This document shows positions 52,368 to 60,455 of a stretch of DNA of 64,000 nucleotides, in pieces. This stretch comes from Streptomyces sp. M41(2017). Lineage in GTDB: Bacteria; Actinomycetota; Actinomycetes; Streptomycetales; Streptomycetaceae. The stretch spans positions 1,426,001 through 1,490,000 of the forward strand of contig NZ_MWFK01000001.1 in assembly GCF_002078175.1 (NCBI RefSeq). Direction: 5' to 3'. Under the pieces are notes generated by a model. That model searched no databases and had not been told where the DNA came from. It was given only the letters and a program-made list of their open reading frames with translations. The number at the start of each line of letters is the position of its first letter. Position 1 is the stretch's first letter. The translations under genes were made by a program, and so were the position numbers.

Positions 52368-52691
52368 GTGCCGACCTACCAGTACCAGTGCACCGAGTGT
52401 GGCGAGGGCCTCGAGGCGGTGCAGAAGTTCACCGACGATGCCCTGACCGAGTGCCCCAACTGCGGTGGCCGCCTGAAGAAGGTGTTCTCGGCCGTCGGCA
52501 TTGTCTTCAAGGGCTCCGGCTTCTACCGCAATGACAGCCGCGGTTCCTCGTCGAGCAGCTCGCCCGCGTCCAAGCCGTCGACGTCCACCGCGGCGTCGTC
52601 CGACTCGAAGTCGACGTCCGGTTCGTCGTCCTCGTCGTCCTCGGACTCGAAGTCGTCGGGCTCCGGCTCGGCCGGCAGCTCCGCCGCCTAG
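52368..52691 (+). CDS. FmdB-family zinc-ribbon protein, probable redox-regulated chaperone (Ruc-like)
   Basis: A 107-residue protein. The N-terminal FmdB domain has two Cys pairs (CTEC, CPNC) for one zinc and the conserved KFTDDALTECP and VGIVFKGSGFYRNDSR. The C-terminal half is almost only Ser, Lys and Thr and must be disordered. This matches Rv0991c (Ruc) of Mycobacterium tuberculosis, a chaperone activated by oxidation whose disordered tail is needed, and which is co-regulated with Hsp60/Hsp70. GTG at 52368 lies after AGGAGG; a CIRCE-like box lies directly upstream. Confidence 0.88.
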   Translation: MPTYQYQCTECGEGLEAVQKFTDDALTECPNCGGRLKKVFSAVGIVFKGSGFYRNDSRGSSSSSSPASKPSTSTAASSDSKSTSGSSSSSSSDSKSSGSGSAGSSAA

Positions 52692-52757
52692 GACCTCTCC
52701 GGCCGGCCAGGGCGACCGCCCCGGCCCCGGGAGCCCTCTCCCGGCTCGTTCGCACCC

Positions 52758-52785
52758 GACCCCGTCGCCCTACGACGACGGGGTC
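52758..52785 (+). terminator. 10-bp hairpin after the FmdB/Ruc-like gene
   Basis: GACCCCGTCG pairs with CGACGGGGTC over an 8-base loop, followed by TCTTCGG-TGTTT. Confidence 0.7.
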
Positions 52786-52807
52786 TTCGGTGTTTCTCCG
52801 GCCCGGT

Positions 52808-52813
52808 TAGGGT
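52808..52813 (+). promoter_or_regulatory. -10-like hexamer of mtnP (leaderless)
   Basis: TAGGGT ends 7 nt before the ATG at 52821. Confidence 0.45.
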
Positions 52814-52820
52814 GCGGTCC

Positions 52821-53696
52821 ATGGCGAATACGGACAACCCCCAGAGCCCGGCCGGCGAGCAGGCGGACCGGGCCGAGATCGGTGTCATCGGCGGCTCGGG
52901 CTTCTACTCCTTCCTCGACGACGTGACCGAACTCCAGGTCGACACCCCCTACGGGCCGCCCAGCGACTCCTTGTTCCTCGGTGAGATCGCCGGACGGCGG
53001 GTCGCCTTCCTCCCCCGCCACGGCCGCGGCCACCACCTGCCGCCGCACCGCATCAACTACCGGGCCAACCTATGGGCGCTGCGCTCCGTCGGCGCACGCC
53101 AGATCCTCGGGCCGTGCGCCGTGGGCGGTCTGCGCGAGGAGTACGGGCCCGGAACCCTGCTCGTGCCGGACCAGTTCGTGGACCGTACGAAGGCGCGGGC
53201 CCAGTCCTACTTCGACGGGCTGCCGCTGCCGGACGACGCGGTGCCGAACGTGGTGCACGTGTCCCTCGCCGACCCCTACTGCCCCGTCGGCCGCAAGGTC
53301 GCCCTGGACGCGGCGCGCGGCCGGAACTGGGAGCCGGTGGACGGCGGCACACTCGTCGTCGTGGAGGGCCCCCGCTTCTCCACCCGGGCCGAGTCCCTCT
53401 GGCACCAGGCACAGGGCTGGTCGGTGGTCGGTATGACCGGTCACCCGGAGGCTGCGCTGGCCCGCGAACTGGAGCTCTGCTACACGTCGTTGACGCTGGT
53501 CACCGACCTGGACGCGGGCGCCGAGAGCGGCGAGGGCGTCTCCCACGACGAGGTGCTGAAGGTGTTCGCGGCGAACGTGGACCGGCTTCGGGGCGTGCTC
53601 TTCGACGCGGTCGCGGGGCTCCCGGAGAACGGCACCCGGGACTGCCTGTGCACGACGGCCCTGGGCGGGATGGATCCCGGGTTCGAGCTGCCGTAG
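52821..53696 (+). CDS. mtnP: S-methyl-5'-thioadenosine phosphorylase
   Basis: A 291-residue phosphorylase of the methionine salvage/polyamine route, releasing adenine and methylthioribose-1-phosphate. The phosphate loop GVIGGSGFYSF is followed by LPRHGRGHHLPPHRINYRANLWAL, the purine-site VVEGPRFSTRAES and GMTGHPEAALARELELCYTSLTLVTD, which mark the MTAP branch. ATG at 52821 with a leaderless -10 element is chosen over the in-frame start three codons earlier. Single-gene unit, after a terminator. Confidence 0.9.
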   Translation: MANTDNPQSPAGEQADRAEIGVIGGSGFYSFLDDVTELQVDTPYGPPSDSLFLGEIAGRRVAFLPRHGRGHHLPPHRINYRANLWALRSVGARQILGPCAVGGLREEYGPGTLLVPDQFVDRTKARAQSYFDGLPLPDDAVPNVVHVSLADPYCPVGRKVALDAARGRNWEPVDGGTLVVVEGPRFSTRAESLWHQAQGWSVVGMTGHPEAALARELELCYTSLTLVTDLDAGAESGEGVSHDEVLKVFAANVDRLRGVLFDAVAGLPENGTRDCLCTTALGGMDPGFELP

Positions 53697-54026
53697 GCGC
53701 GCTCCGCCGGAGACTTCGGGACGGGTCCCGCCGGGTTGCCGTTACGGGGCCGGGGCGCCGTGTCCCGGGACGCCGGGGCGGTGAGTGACGGACGGGGACT
53801 CACGGGCTGTGGCGGGCCGGTGGGCCTCCTCGTCGGTGACGCCGATGAGCGGCGCCGTCGGTGCTCTGCGGAGCCGGCCCGCCCGGATCGCGGACAGGCA
53901 GGAATCTCCCGTTCGGGTGAGGGAGTTGTCCACAATCCGCCGACCGTCCACCGACTCCGGCGGGCTTCGCCGCGAGGCCTCATCGTGGGATCGCAAGCCG
54001 GTCCCTCGTCACAGGTGGTGGTCTCC
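53697..54026. other. 330-bp intergenic region without visible gene
   Basis: Between mtnP and the CpaB-like gene I see only weak GC-rich inverted repeats just after mtnP (CGGGAC/GTCCCG) and no convincing promoter hexamer or open frame with a ribosome binding site. The open frame running through it in the frame of the next gene lacks a start signal. Confidence 0.5.
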
Positions 54027-54716
54027 ATGACTCAGTACACCCGCCCCGCCCAGCTCCCCCCGCGGGCCCAACTCCCCCGGCCGCCGCAGCAGGCGGCGTC
54101 GCTCCCTCCGCGGTCGCGGCGGCCGGCACCGTCCCCTGCCCCACGCCCACGCCCTTCTCGGGCACAGCTCACGGGACTCGACCGTCCACCGGGCGGGGAC
54201 GCTCCTCCGACCTGCGCCGTCCCGCTCTTCGCGCCGGTCCACGTGCGCGGCGGGCGGTACCGGCTGCGGCGCCTCGTCAGGCACCGGAGGGGGGCGATCG
54301 CCGCGGGCCTGGCGATGACGGCGGCCGCTCTCGTGGCGGCCGGCCCGCAGGACGCCGAAGGGGCACGCGGACATCCGGCGCCCGCTCGGCCCGCCGGCTC
54401 GGTGGCCGCCCCACCCGGCGGAGCCGGCCCTGCTCGCGCACACGGGACGCCCCCCGTCCGCACCGTGACGGCCCCCGTCCGGATCGCCGACGGCGCGACG
54501 GTCGGACTGCTGCACCCCGGTGACCGCGTGGACGTGGTGGCCGCGGACAGCCGTGGCGCCGTGCGGGTGGTGGCGACCGGTGCGCGCGTCACCGAGGTGC
54601 CGGACGTCGGCGGCACCGAGGCCGGCGCGCTGGTGGTCCTCGCCGTGCCCCGCCCGACGGCCGTGCGCCTGGCCGGCGCGGGCACGACGTCACGGCTGGC
54701 GGTGACGTTGCGGTGA
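54027..54716 (+). CDS. RcpC/CpaB-like membrane protein
   Basis: A 229-residue protein. Residues 1-75 are Pro/Arg-rich, a membrane helix lies at about residues 88-106 (GAIAAGLAMTAAALVAAGP), and the extracytoplasmic part ends in a CpaB/RcpC-like domain (VRIADGATVGLLHPGDRVDVVAADSRGAVRVVATGARVTEVP). CpaB belongs to Flp/tad pilus assembly, but no other tad gene is nearby, so its role is open. ATG at 54027 follows AGGTGG. It precedes mscL by 114 bp on the same strand. Confidence 0.72.
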   Translation: MTQYTRPAQLPPRAQLPRPPQQAASLPPRSRRPAPSPAPRPRPSRAQLTGLDRPPGGDAPPTCAVPLFAPVHVRGGRYRLRRLVRHRRGAIAAGLAMTAAALVAAGPQDAEGARGHPAPARPAGSVAAPPGGAGPARAHGTPPVRTVTAPVRIADGATVGLLHPGDRVDVVAADSRGAVRVVATGARVTEVPDVGGTEAGALVVLAVPRPTAVRLAGAGTTSRLAVTLR

Positions 54717-54830
54717 GGGGAGGAACCGTGTCAAGTCCCTCGTTGGAGCGACCCAATTGGACACGCCCGGCAGGCCCTGCCGTAGGTTTCGGAGCTGTTT
54801 GTTCCACGACTTGTGCAGAGGGGCCTCCTG

Positions 54831-55301
54831 GTGAGCGACAAGCAGCAGCCCGGCGTCTGGGAGGGCTTCAAGGCCTTCCTGATGCGCGGCAACGTGATCG
54901 ACCTGGCCGTCGCGGTGGTCATCGGCGCGGCCTTCACCAACATCGTCAACTCCGTGGTGAAGGGCATCATCAACCCGGTGGTCGGGGCGATCGGGACGAA
55001 GAACCTCGACAACTACAGCTCGTGCCTGAAGCACCCGTGTCGCGGCACCGGCGACACCGCCGAGGGCATCCGCATCATGTGGGGTTCGGTGCTGGGCGCC
55101 ACGCTCAGCTTCGTGATCACGGCCGCCGTCGTGTACTTCCTGATGGTGCTGCCCATGGCCAAGTTCCTGGCCCGGCAGGCCGCCCGCCAGAAGGCGAAGG
55201 AGAACACCAAGGAGGTCATGGACGTGACCGAGCTGGAGGTGCTCAAGGAGATCCGCGACGCGCTGGTCGCCCAGCGGGGGAACGGCCACCGCGAAAGCTG
55301 A
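54831..55301 (+). CDS. mscL: large-conductance mechanosensitive channel
   Basis: A 156-residue pentameric channel that opens under membrane tension on osmotic downshock. The start GFKAFLMRGNVIDLAVAVVIGAAFTNIV is the N-terminal helix and TM1 pore motif; TM2 (FVITAAVVYFLMVLPMAKFL) and a charged helix close the protein. The extracytoplasmic loop has two cysteines (SSCLKHPCRG), uncommon in MscL. GTG at 54831 follows GAGGGG. Its closeness to the FmdB/galU region is also seen in Mycobacterium. Confidence 0.93.
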   Translation: MSDKQQPGVWEGFKAFLMRGNVIDLAVAVVIGAAFTNIVNSVVKGIINPVVGAIGTKNLDNYSSCLKHPCRGTGDTAEGIRIMWGSVLGATLSFVITAAVVYFLMVLPMAKFLARQAARQKAKENTKEVMDVTELEVLKEIRDALVAQRGNGHRES

Positions 55302-55323
55302 CCGCGGGGGCCCCGGGCCGCGC

Positions 55324-55506
55324 TCAGATGTGGTGGGGCGGCTTCTCGTCGAGGAAGCGCTTCAGGTCGGCGGCACTGTCACCGGTGCTGTCGGCCTGCT
55401 CTCCCCATCCGCGGTCCGTGTCGTCCGAGGACTGCTGGCTCAGCGGGTCGTCGAAGACCAGCGCCGGCTTCGGATCGCGCGGTTCGGAGGCGGGGGCGGT
55501 ACTCAT
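55324..55506 (-). CDS. small acidic protein of unknown function
   Basis: A 60-residue acidic, soluble protein ending DSAADLKRFLDEKPPHHI. No known domain. Normal codon bias and a TACTCT hexamer 6 nt before the ATG at 55506 (with GGAGG too close to serve as a normal ribosome binding site) suggest a leaderless real gene. It is convergent with mscL and divergent from the LtrA gene. Confidence 0.65.
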   Translation of the reverse strand: MSTAPASEPRDPKPALVFDDPLSQQSSDDTDRGWGEQADSTGDSAADLKRFLDEKPPHHI

Positions 55507-55512
55507 GCCTCC

Positions 55513-55518
55513 AGAGTA
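55513..55518 (-). promoter_or_regulatory. -10-like hexamer of the small acidic protein gene (leaderless)
   Basis: TACTCT on the minus strand, 6 nt ahead of the ATG. Confidence 0.4.
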
Positions 55519-55630
55519 CGTCTCGGGCGGCACGGCACCCGCCCGGCGGCGTCCGGGGGACTTCGGCGCCACGACCGCGGGTGACCCCCTTCACACGAAT
55601 TCGCTCCGCTTTTCTGCTGTGCTTGGCCGC

Positions 55631-56860
55631 ATGACCTCCCGTTCCACTCCCGAGCCCACCGCGGCGGCACGACCCGCGGACCGTCGGCCCCTGCGCAGAA
55701 TGACCGCCCGCGGGCGCGACGAGGCCCACCGGGTGGCGTCGCCGCTGGAGCTCTTCTTCGACCTGTGCTTCGTGGTGGCCATCTCCCAGGCCGGCGCCGA
55801 GCTGGTGCACGCCGTGGCCGAGGGACACGCGGGCAAGGGCATCCTCAACTACGCGATGGTCTTCTTCGCCATCTGGTGGGCGTGGATGAACTTCAGCTGG
55901 TTCGCGTCGGCGTACGACAACGACGACGTGCTCTACCGGGTCGTCACGCTGGTGCAGATCGCGGGCGTCCTGGTGCTGGCCGCCGGGGTGTCGAAGGCGT
56001 TCGAGAGCCATGACTTCCTGGTCGTCTGGATCGGCTACGTGATCATGCGGCTGGCGATGATCGCCCAGTGGCTGCGGGTGGCGCGCTCCACGGAGGGCGC
56101 CGAGAGAACGATGGCGCTGCGGTACGCGGGCGGCGTGCTGCTCTGCCAGGTCGGCTGGCTCGGTCTGCTGTTCACGCCCGAGGGAGCCCTGCCGTGGGTG
56201 TTCCTGGTCGTGGTGATCGCCGAGCTGTGCGTGCCGCTGTTCGCGGAGAAGGACTACTCGACGTCCTGGCACCCGCACCACATCTCCGAGCGCTACGGGC
56301 TGTTCACGATCATCGTGCTGGGCGAGACGATCGCGGCGGCCACGGTCGCGGTGAAGTCGGCGGTGGACGAGCACGACGCCCTCGGCGAGTTGCTGCCGAT
56401 CGCGGCGGGCGGACTGCTGATCGTGTTCGCCGCCTGGTGGATCTACTTCGTGGTGCCGATCCACGGACACCTGCGGACCAGCGGGCAGGCGTTCCTGTGG
56501 GGGTACGGGCACTATCTGATCTTCGCGTCGGCCGCCGCGATCGGCGCCGGCCTGGAGGTCGCGGTCGAGCAGGCGGTGGGCACGGCGCACGTCTCGACCC
56601 TCGCGGCGTCCGCCGCCGTGACCCTGCCGACCGCGCTGTACTTCCTCGCGGTGTGGGTGCTGCACTCGCGCTACTTCAAGGTGGGCATCGGTCAGCAGCT
56701 CGTCCTGCCGACGACCGCCCTGCTGGTCATCCTGTGCACGTTCCTCGGCGACTGGGCGGTGCCCGCCGCGGGCATCGTCGCGGCGCTGGCCGTGGCGGTG
56801 GGTGTGGTGCTGACGGCGCGGACGGTGACGCGGGAGGCGCCGGTGGACGCGGACGCGTAG
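55631..56860 (+). CDS. low-temperature-requirement A (LtrA) family membrane protein
   Basis: A 409-residue protein with about eleven to twelve helices. The LtrA family opening VASPLELFFDLCFVVAISQ is exact, as are WAWMNFSWFASAYDNDD and HHISERYGLFTIIVLGE. Function in any species is poorly known; the name comes from a Listeria cold-growth mutant. ATG at 55631 is used; no good ribosome binding site is seen, and an internal ATG (MTARGRDEAHRV) is an alternative. Confidence 0.9.
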   Translation: MTSRSTPEPTAAARPADRRPLRRMTARGRDEAHRVASPLELFFDLCFVVAISQAGAELVHAVAEGHAGKGILNYAMVFFAIWWAWMNFSWFASAYDNDDVLYRVVTLVQIAGVLVLAAGVSKAFESHDFLVVWIGYVIMRLAMIAQWLRVARSTEGAERTMALRYAGGVLLCQVGWLGLLFTPEGALPWVFLVVVIAELCVPLFAEKDYSTSWHPHHISERYGLFTIIVLGETIAAATVAVKSAVDEHDALGELLPIAAGGLLIVFAAWWIYFVVPIHGHLRTSGQAFLWGYGHYLIFASAAAIGAGLEVAVEQAVGTAHVSTLAASAAVTLPTALYFLAVWVLHSRYFKVGIGQQLVLPTTALLVILCTFLGDWAVPAAGIVAALAVAVGVVLTARTVTREAPVDADA

Positions 56861-56928
56861 GCACGCGGGGCCGGGGTTCCCGATGCGGCTGCCGTGGGCC
56901 GGGGCAGGTGCCGGGGAACACTGGGCGC

Positions 56929-57957
56929 ATGACAGTTGACGCTCTGACGGATGTGGCCGGTCTGCGGGTGGGGCACGCGACGCGTACCGGCGACGGGTGG
57001 CTCACGGGGACGACAGTCGTGCTCACCCCCGAAGGCGGTGCGATCGCCGCCGTGGACGTGCGGGGCGGCGGGCCCGGCACCAAGGAGACCGACGCGCTCG
57101 ATCCCCGCAACCTCGTGCAGAAGGTCGAGGCGGTGGTGCTGACCGGCGGCAGCGCCTACGGGCTGGACGCGGCCTCGGGCGTGATGGCCTGGCTGGAGGA
57201 GCGGGGGCGCGGGGTGCGGGTGGGCCCCGACCCGCTGCACGTCGTGCCGGTCGTGCCCGCGGCCTGCGTCTTCGACCTGGGCCGGGGCGGGGAGTTCCGG
57301 TGCCGGCCGGACGCCGCCACCGGTCGGGCCGCGGTCGAGGCGGCCGACGCGAGCGAGCCGGGCGCCGAGGTGCCCGAGGGAGGGGTGGGTGCCGGAACGG
57401 GAGCGGTGGTCGGGGAGATCAAGGGCGGGGTCGGGACGGCGAGCGTCGTGCTGGAGTCCGGCGTCACGGTCGGCGCGCTGGTGGTGGCCAACGCGGCGGG
57501 CTCGGCGGTGGAACCGGTGACGGGGGCGCTGTACGGGGAGTTGACCGTGGGACGTGCGCAGTATCCGGCCGGGTCCGTGCACGAGGCGGCTCGGCGACGG
57601 CTCGCGGAGAGCGCGGCGAGGAACGCGCCGCCGCCGCTGAACACCACCCTGGCCGTGGTCGCCACCGACGCCGATCTGACGCGCGCGCAGGCGCAGAAGC
57701 TCGCGGGCACGGCGCACGACGGGATCGCCCGCGCCGTACGCCCGGTGCATCTGCTGAACGACGGGGACACGGTGTTCGCGCTGGCCACGGGCACGCGGGC
57801 GCTCGACGCCGGGAACCCGCTCGCGTTGAACGAGATCCTGGCGGCGGGCGCGGACCTGGTGACGCGCGCCATCGTGCGGGCCGTGCGCGCCGCCGGTCCG
57901 GTGGAGGGGCCGGGCGGCGTGTGGCCGTCGTACGAGGAGCTCTACGGAAGGGGGTAG
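56929..57957 (+). CDS. P1-family peptidase (DmpA/L-aminopeptidase type)
   Basis: A 342-residue Ntn-type autoproteolytic peptidase of the DmpA superfamily. Visible family blocks: LTDVAGLRVGHATRTGDGWLTGTTVVL, VRGGGPGTKETDALDP, VVLTGGSAYGLDAASGVMAWLEERG, the GVGAGTGAVVGEIKGGVGTAS loop and VGALVVANAAGS. Self-cleavage would produce two chains; the exact site is not clear to me. Substrates are probably short peptides. ATG at 56929 is placed by family N-termini. Confidence 0.87.
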   Translation: MTVDALTDVAGLRVGHATRTGDGWLTGTTVVLTPEGGAIAAVDVRGGGPGTKETDALDPRNLVQKVEAVVLTGGSAYGLDAASGVMAWLEERGRGVRVGPDPLHVVPVVPAACVFDLGRGGEFRCRPDAATGRAAVEAADASEPGAEVPEGGVGAGTGAVVGEIKGGVGTASVVLESGVTVGALVVANAAGSAVEPVTGALYGELTVGRAQYPAGSVHEAARRRLAESAARNAPPPLNTTLAVVATDADLTRAQAQKLAGTAHDGIARAVRPVHLLNDGDTVFALATGTRALDAGNPLALNEILAAGADLVTRAIVRAVRAAGPVEGPGGVWPSYEELYGRG

Positions 57958-57968
57958 GGCCTGATCCG

Positions 57969-57997
57969 GACGGCCGGCCCGGGGGTTTCCGGCCGTC
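57969..57997 (+). terminator. 9-bp hairpin after the P1 peptidase gene
   Basis: GACGGCCGG pairs with CCGGCCGTC over an 11-base loop, 12 bp past the stop. Confidence 0.65.
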
Positions 57998-58129
57998 GGG
58001 CGGGCGATTGTCCTGGTTGTGTCACGTGACGGTCCCCGGCCCGAGTCGGCGGGAACCCCTCCCGGCGCCGCTCGCTCTTTCTCCCCGTACCGCAGCGGAC
58101 GCCGCAGACGACGACAACGGGGAGCAGAC

Positions 58130-59356
58130 GTGACAACGCCGAAGAGGACAGCACGCGCACTGGGGGCCTGTGCCGCCCTGATGATCGGCGCTCTCACGCT
58201 CACCGCCTGCGGCGGCGACGCCAGCGCCGACACCACGAGCGGCAAGGACGGCAAGGGCGGCGGGAACTCCGCCCGGACGTCCACGGCACGGATCGTCATC
58301 TCGGCGAAGGACGGCTCGACGAGCGCGTCCATCAACGCCACGGGTGTGAAGGTGAGCCACGGCAGGCTGACCGACGTGAGGATGACGGTCGCCGGAACCG
58401 GGACGGCCGTGCCGGGGGCGATCGCGGCGGACGGCGGCTCCTGGAAGCCGAAGGAGCAGCTGGAGCGAGGCACGAAGTACCGGATCTCGGCGACGGCGAA
58501 GGATGCCGGCGGGCGGACCGCGGCGGCCAACTCGATCTTCACCACGGTCTCTTCGGGTAACAGCTTCATCGGCACGTACACGCCGGACGACGGCTCCACG
58601 GTCGGGGTCGGCATGCCGGTGTCGTTCACCTTCGACAAGGCGATCGGCGACAAGAAGACCGTCCAGTCGCACATCAGGGTCACCTCCAGCACGGGCCAGC
58701 AGGTCGTGGGCCACTGGTTCGGGACGCAGCGCCTCGACTTCCGGCCCGAGACGTACTGGAAGGCCGGCTCCAAGGTCACGATGAAGATCGACCTGGACGG
58801 CGTCGAGGGCGCCAACGGCGTCTACGGGGTGCAGAAGAAGACCGTCACCTTCACCGTCGGACGCTCCCAGGTCTCCACGGTCGACGTGAACACCCAGACC
58901 ATGACCGTCGTGCGGGACGGGAAGACCGTCAAGAGCGTGCCGATCTCGGCGGGCAGCCCCGAGCACACCACGTACAACGGGCAGATGGTGATCTCGGAGA
59001 AGTTCGAGCGGACGCGGATGAACGGTTCGACGGTCGGATACGGCGGCGAGTACGACATCCCCGACGTGCCGCACGCGATGCGTCTGACGTCGTCGGGGAC
59101 GTTCATCCACGGCAACTACTGGTACAGCCGCGGGAACGCGCCCTTCGGGCGGCAGGGCACCAGCCACGGTTGTGTCGGCCTCGCCGACGAGCAGGGCACG
59201 CAGGGGGCCACGCCCGCCAAGTGGTTCTTCGACAACTCGCTCGTCGGGGACGTCGTGACGGTCAAGAACTCTCCCGACAAGACGGTCGCGCCGGACAACG
59301 GGCTCAACGGCTGGAACATGTCGTGGAGTGCCTGGACCGCCGGAAGTGCCCTCTGA
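58130..59356 (+). CDS. L,D-transpeptidase lipoprotein with Ig-like domains
   Basis: A 408-residue cell-wall cross-linking enzyme that forms 3-3 peptidoglycan bridges. The signal ends in a lipobox, LTAC with Cys27, so the protein is membrane-anchored outside the cell. Two Ig-like domains (about 55-145 and 146-245) precede the YkuD catalytic domain, with His327 (IHGNYW) and the S345-H-G-C348 nucleophile motif. The architecture matches mycobacterial LdtMt2. GTG at 58130 lies 6 nt after GGGGAG. Strong terminator follows. Confidence 0.92.
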   Translation: MTTPKRTARALGACAALMIGALTLTACGGDASADTTSGKDGKGGGNSARTSTARIVISAKDGSTSASINATGVKVSHGRLTDVRMTVAGTGTAVPGAIAADGGSWKPKEQLERGTKYRISATAKDAGGRTAAANSIFTTVSSGNSFIGTYTPDDGSTVGVGMPVSFTFDKAIGDKKTVQSHIRVTSSTGQQVVGHWFGTQRLDFRPETYWKAGSKVTMKIDLDGVEGANGVYGVQKKTVTFTVGRSQVSTVDVNTQTMTVVRDGKTVKSVPISAGSPEHTTYNGQMVISEKFERTRMNGSTVGYGGEYDIPDVPHAMRLTSSGTFIHGNYWYSRGNAPFGRQGTSHGCVGLADEQGTQGATPAKWFFDNSLVGDVVTVKNSPDKTVAPDNGLNGWNMSWSAWTAGSAL

Positions 59357-59370
59357 CGAGGGCCTTTTGA

Positions 59371-59408
59371 GGGCCGGGCGGGCCGCGCGGGAACTCCCCG
59401 CCCGGCCC
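59371..59408 (+). terminator. 12-bp hairpin with T-run after the L,D-transpeptidase gene
   Basis: GGGCCGGGCGGG pairs with CCCGCCCGGCCC; two TTTT tracts follow within 25 bases. Confidence 0.75.
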
Positions 59409-59513
59409 GCCCGTTTTCCGTCCGTACGTTTTCTCGGTTCGCGGACATGATGTCCGACCGAGGGGCTACGGTATGCACCCACAAGGTGACATGCAGCAAC
59501 GCCGGGAGAAACC

Positions 59514-60263
59514 TTGAGCGTTCCGTACGAGACAGCAGCGTACGAACCACCCGAGTCGCCCGAGTCTCCGGAGGAGCATCTCGAAAGGCTTCTGGGCCGC
59601 GCCCTGAACTCGTTCGAGCTGCCCGACGAGACGATACGGCTTCTCGACTGCGCGCTGGCGCACGACAGCTCGTTGCACTCCGCGCACCACAGCGCCGGAC
59701 TGCACCGGGAGACGTACCGGCACACGTGGCTGCTCTCCGACGGCTCCGCCGTCACCCTGTGGGAGCTGGTGCACAACACGGCGGTCGGCCGCGACGCACA
59801 GCACGAGGTGTACATCGACGAGGAGGAGGTGCGCGCGGCCACGGCCCGGCTCGCCCTCCCGCCCGACGCACCGGACTTCGAACTGCCCGCGTTCGTGCAG
59901 CTGTCGTCGATCCCCGAGCCTCGGCACACCTACGTGCCCGACGCCTCCGCCGATCACGCGCGCCGGCTCCTGCGCCGCGCGGAGAACGCGGACGGGCCGG
60001 ACGCCGAACTCTCGGCACTGCTGCTGCGCGAGGCCTTCGCGCACCAGATCACCCAGGCCTTCGGGCGCCCGGGACGCACCGGCCAGGCGGGGTTGTCCTT
60101 CTCGCTGTACGAGCACGCGTTCCTGCTGCGGGACGGGCGGGAGATCTCCCTGTGGGAGGTCGAGCACACAGCGACACCGGACCGCCGGCACATGTGCGAG
60201 GTGTACGCCACGGAGGACGCGGCGCGGGACGCCATGGAACGGCGCGCGGCCCGACTCGGCTGA
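59514..60263 (+). CDS. DUF6227-type protein with internal duplication
   Basis: A 249-residue soluble protein resembling the streptomycete DUF6227 group. It is an internal duplication: residues about 19-112 (ERLLGRAL ... RHTWLLSDGSAVTLWELVHNTA ... HEVYIDEEEVRAA) repeat at about 143-243 (RRLLRRAE ... EHAFLLRDGREISLWEVEHTAT ... CEVYATEDAARDA). Function unknown. TTG at 59514 lies 7 nt after GGGAG. The stop codon begins a decayed 14-bp tandem repeat. Confidence 0.78.
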   Translation: MSVPYETAAYEPPESPESPEEHLERLLGRALNSFELPDETIRLLDCALAHDSSLHSAHHSAGLHRETYRHTWLLSDGSAVTLWELVHNTAVGRDAQHEVYIDEEEVRAATARLALPPDAPDFELPAFVQLSSIPEPRHTYVPDASADHARRLLRRAENADGPDAELSALLLREAFAHQITQAFGRPGRTGQAGLSFSLYEHAFLLRDGREISLWEVEHTATPDRRHMCEVYATEDAARDAMERRAARLG

Positions 60264-60357
60264 CGCCACTCGACTCACGCGCTGCGACCCACCCGGCCCG
60301 GCTGACGCGAGCCGACTGACGCGAGCCGGCCGACGCGATGTGCCCCACCCGGCCCGT
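60260..60357 (+). repeat. degenerate 14-bp-period tandem repeat
   Basis: Seven successive 14-bp units from 60260 share phase; the clearest are ctgacgcgagccga and ctgacgcgagccgg (60302-60329). The units at 60288 and 60344 agree at 13 of 14 positions, suggesting a 56-bp higher-order unit. It starts with the stop codon of the preceding gene. Confidence 0.6.
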
Positions 60358-60367
60358 CCCGCCAGGC

Positions 60368-60389
60368 GCGGCCGAACCGATTCGGCCGC
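60368..60389. terminator. hairpin between convergent genes
   Basis: GCGGCCGAA pairs with TTCGGCCGC over a CCGA loop; just beyond it (from about 60391) a GACGTGGCTGGCC unit occurs twice in tandem. Confidence 0.6.
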
Positions 60390-60455
60390 CCGACGTGGCT
60401 GGCCGACGTGGCTGGCCGACTGTGCCGACCGAGTGCGCGGCCTCGCGGACCCGCC

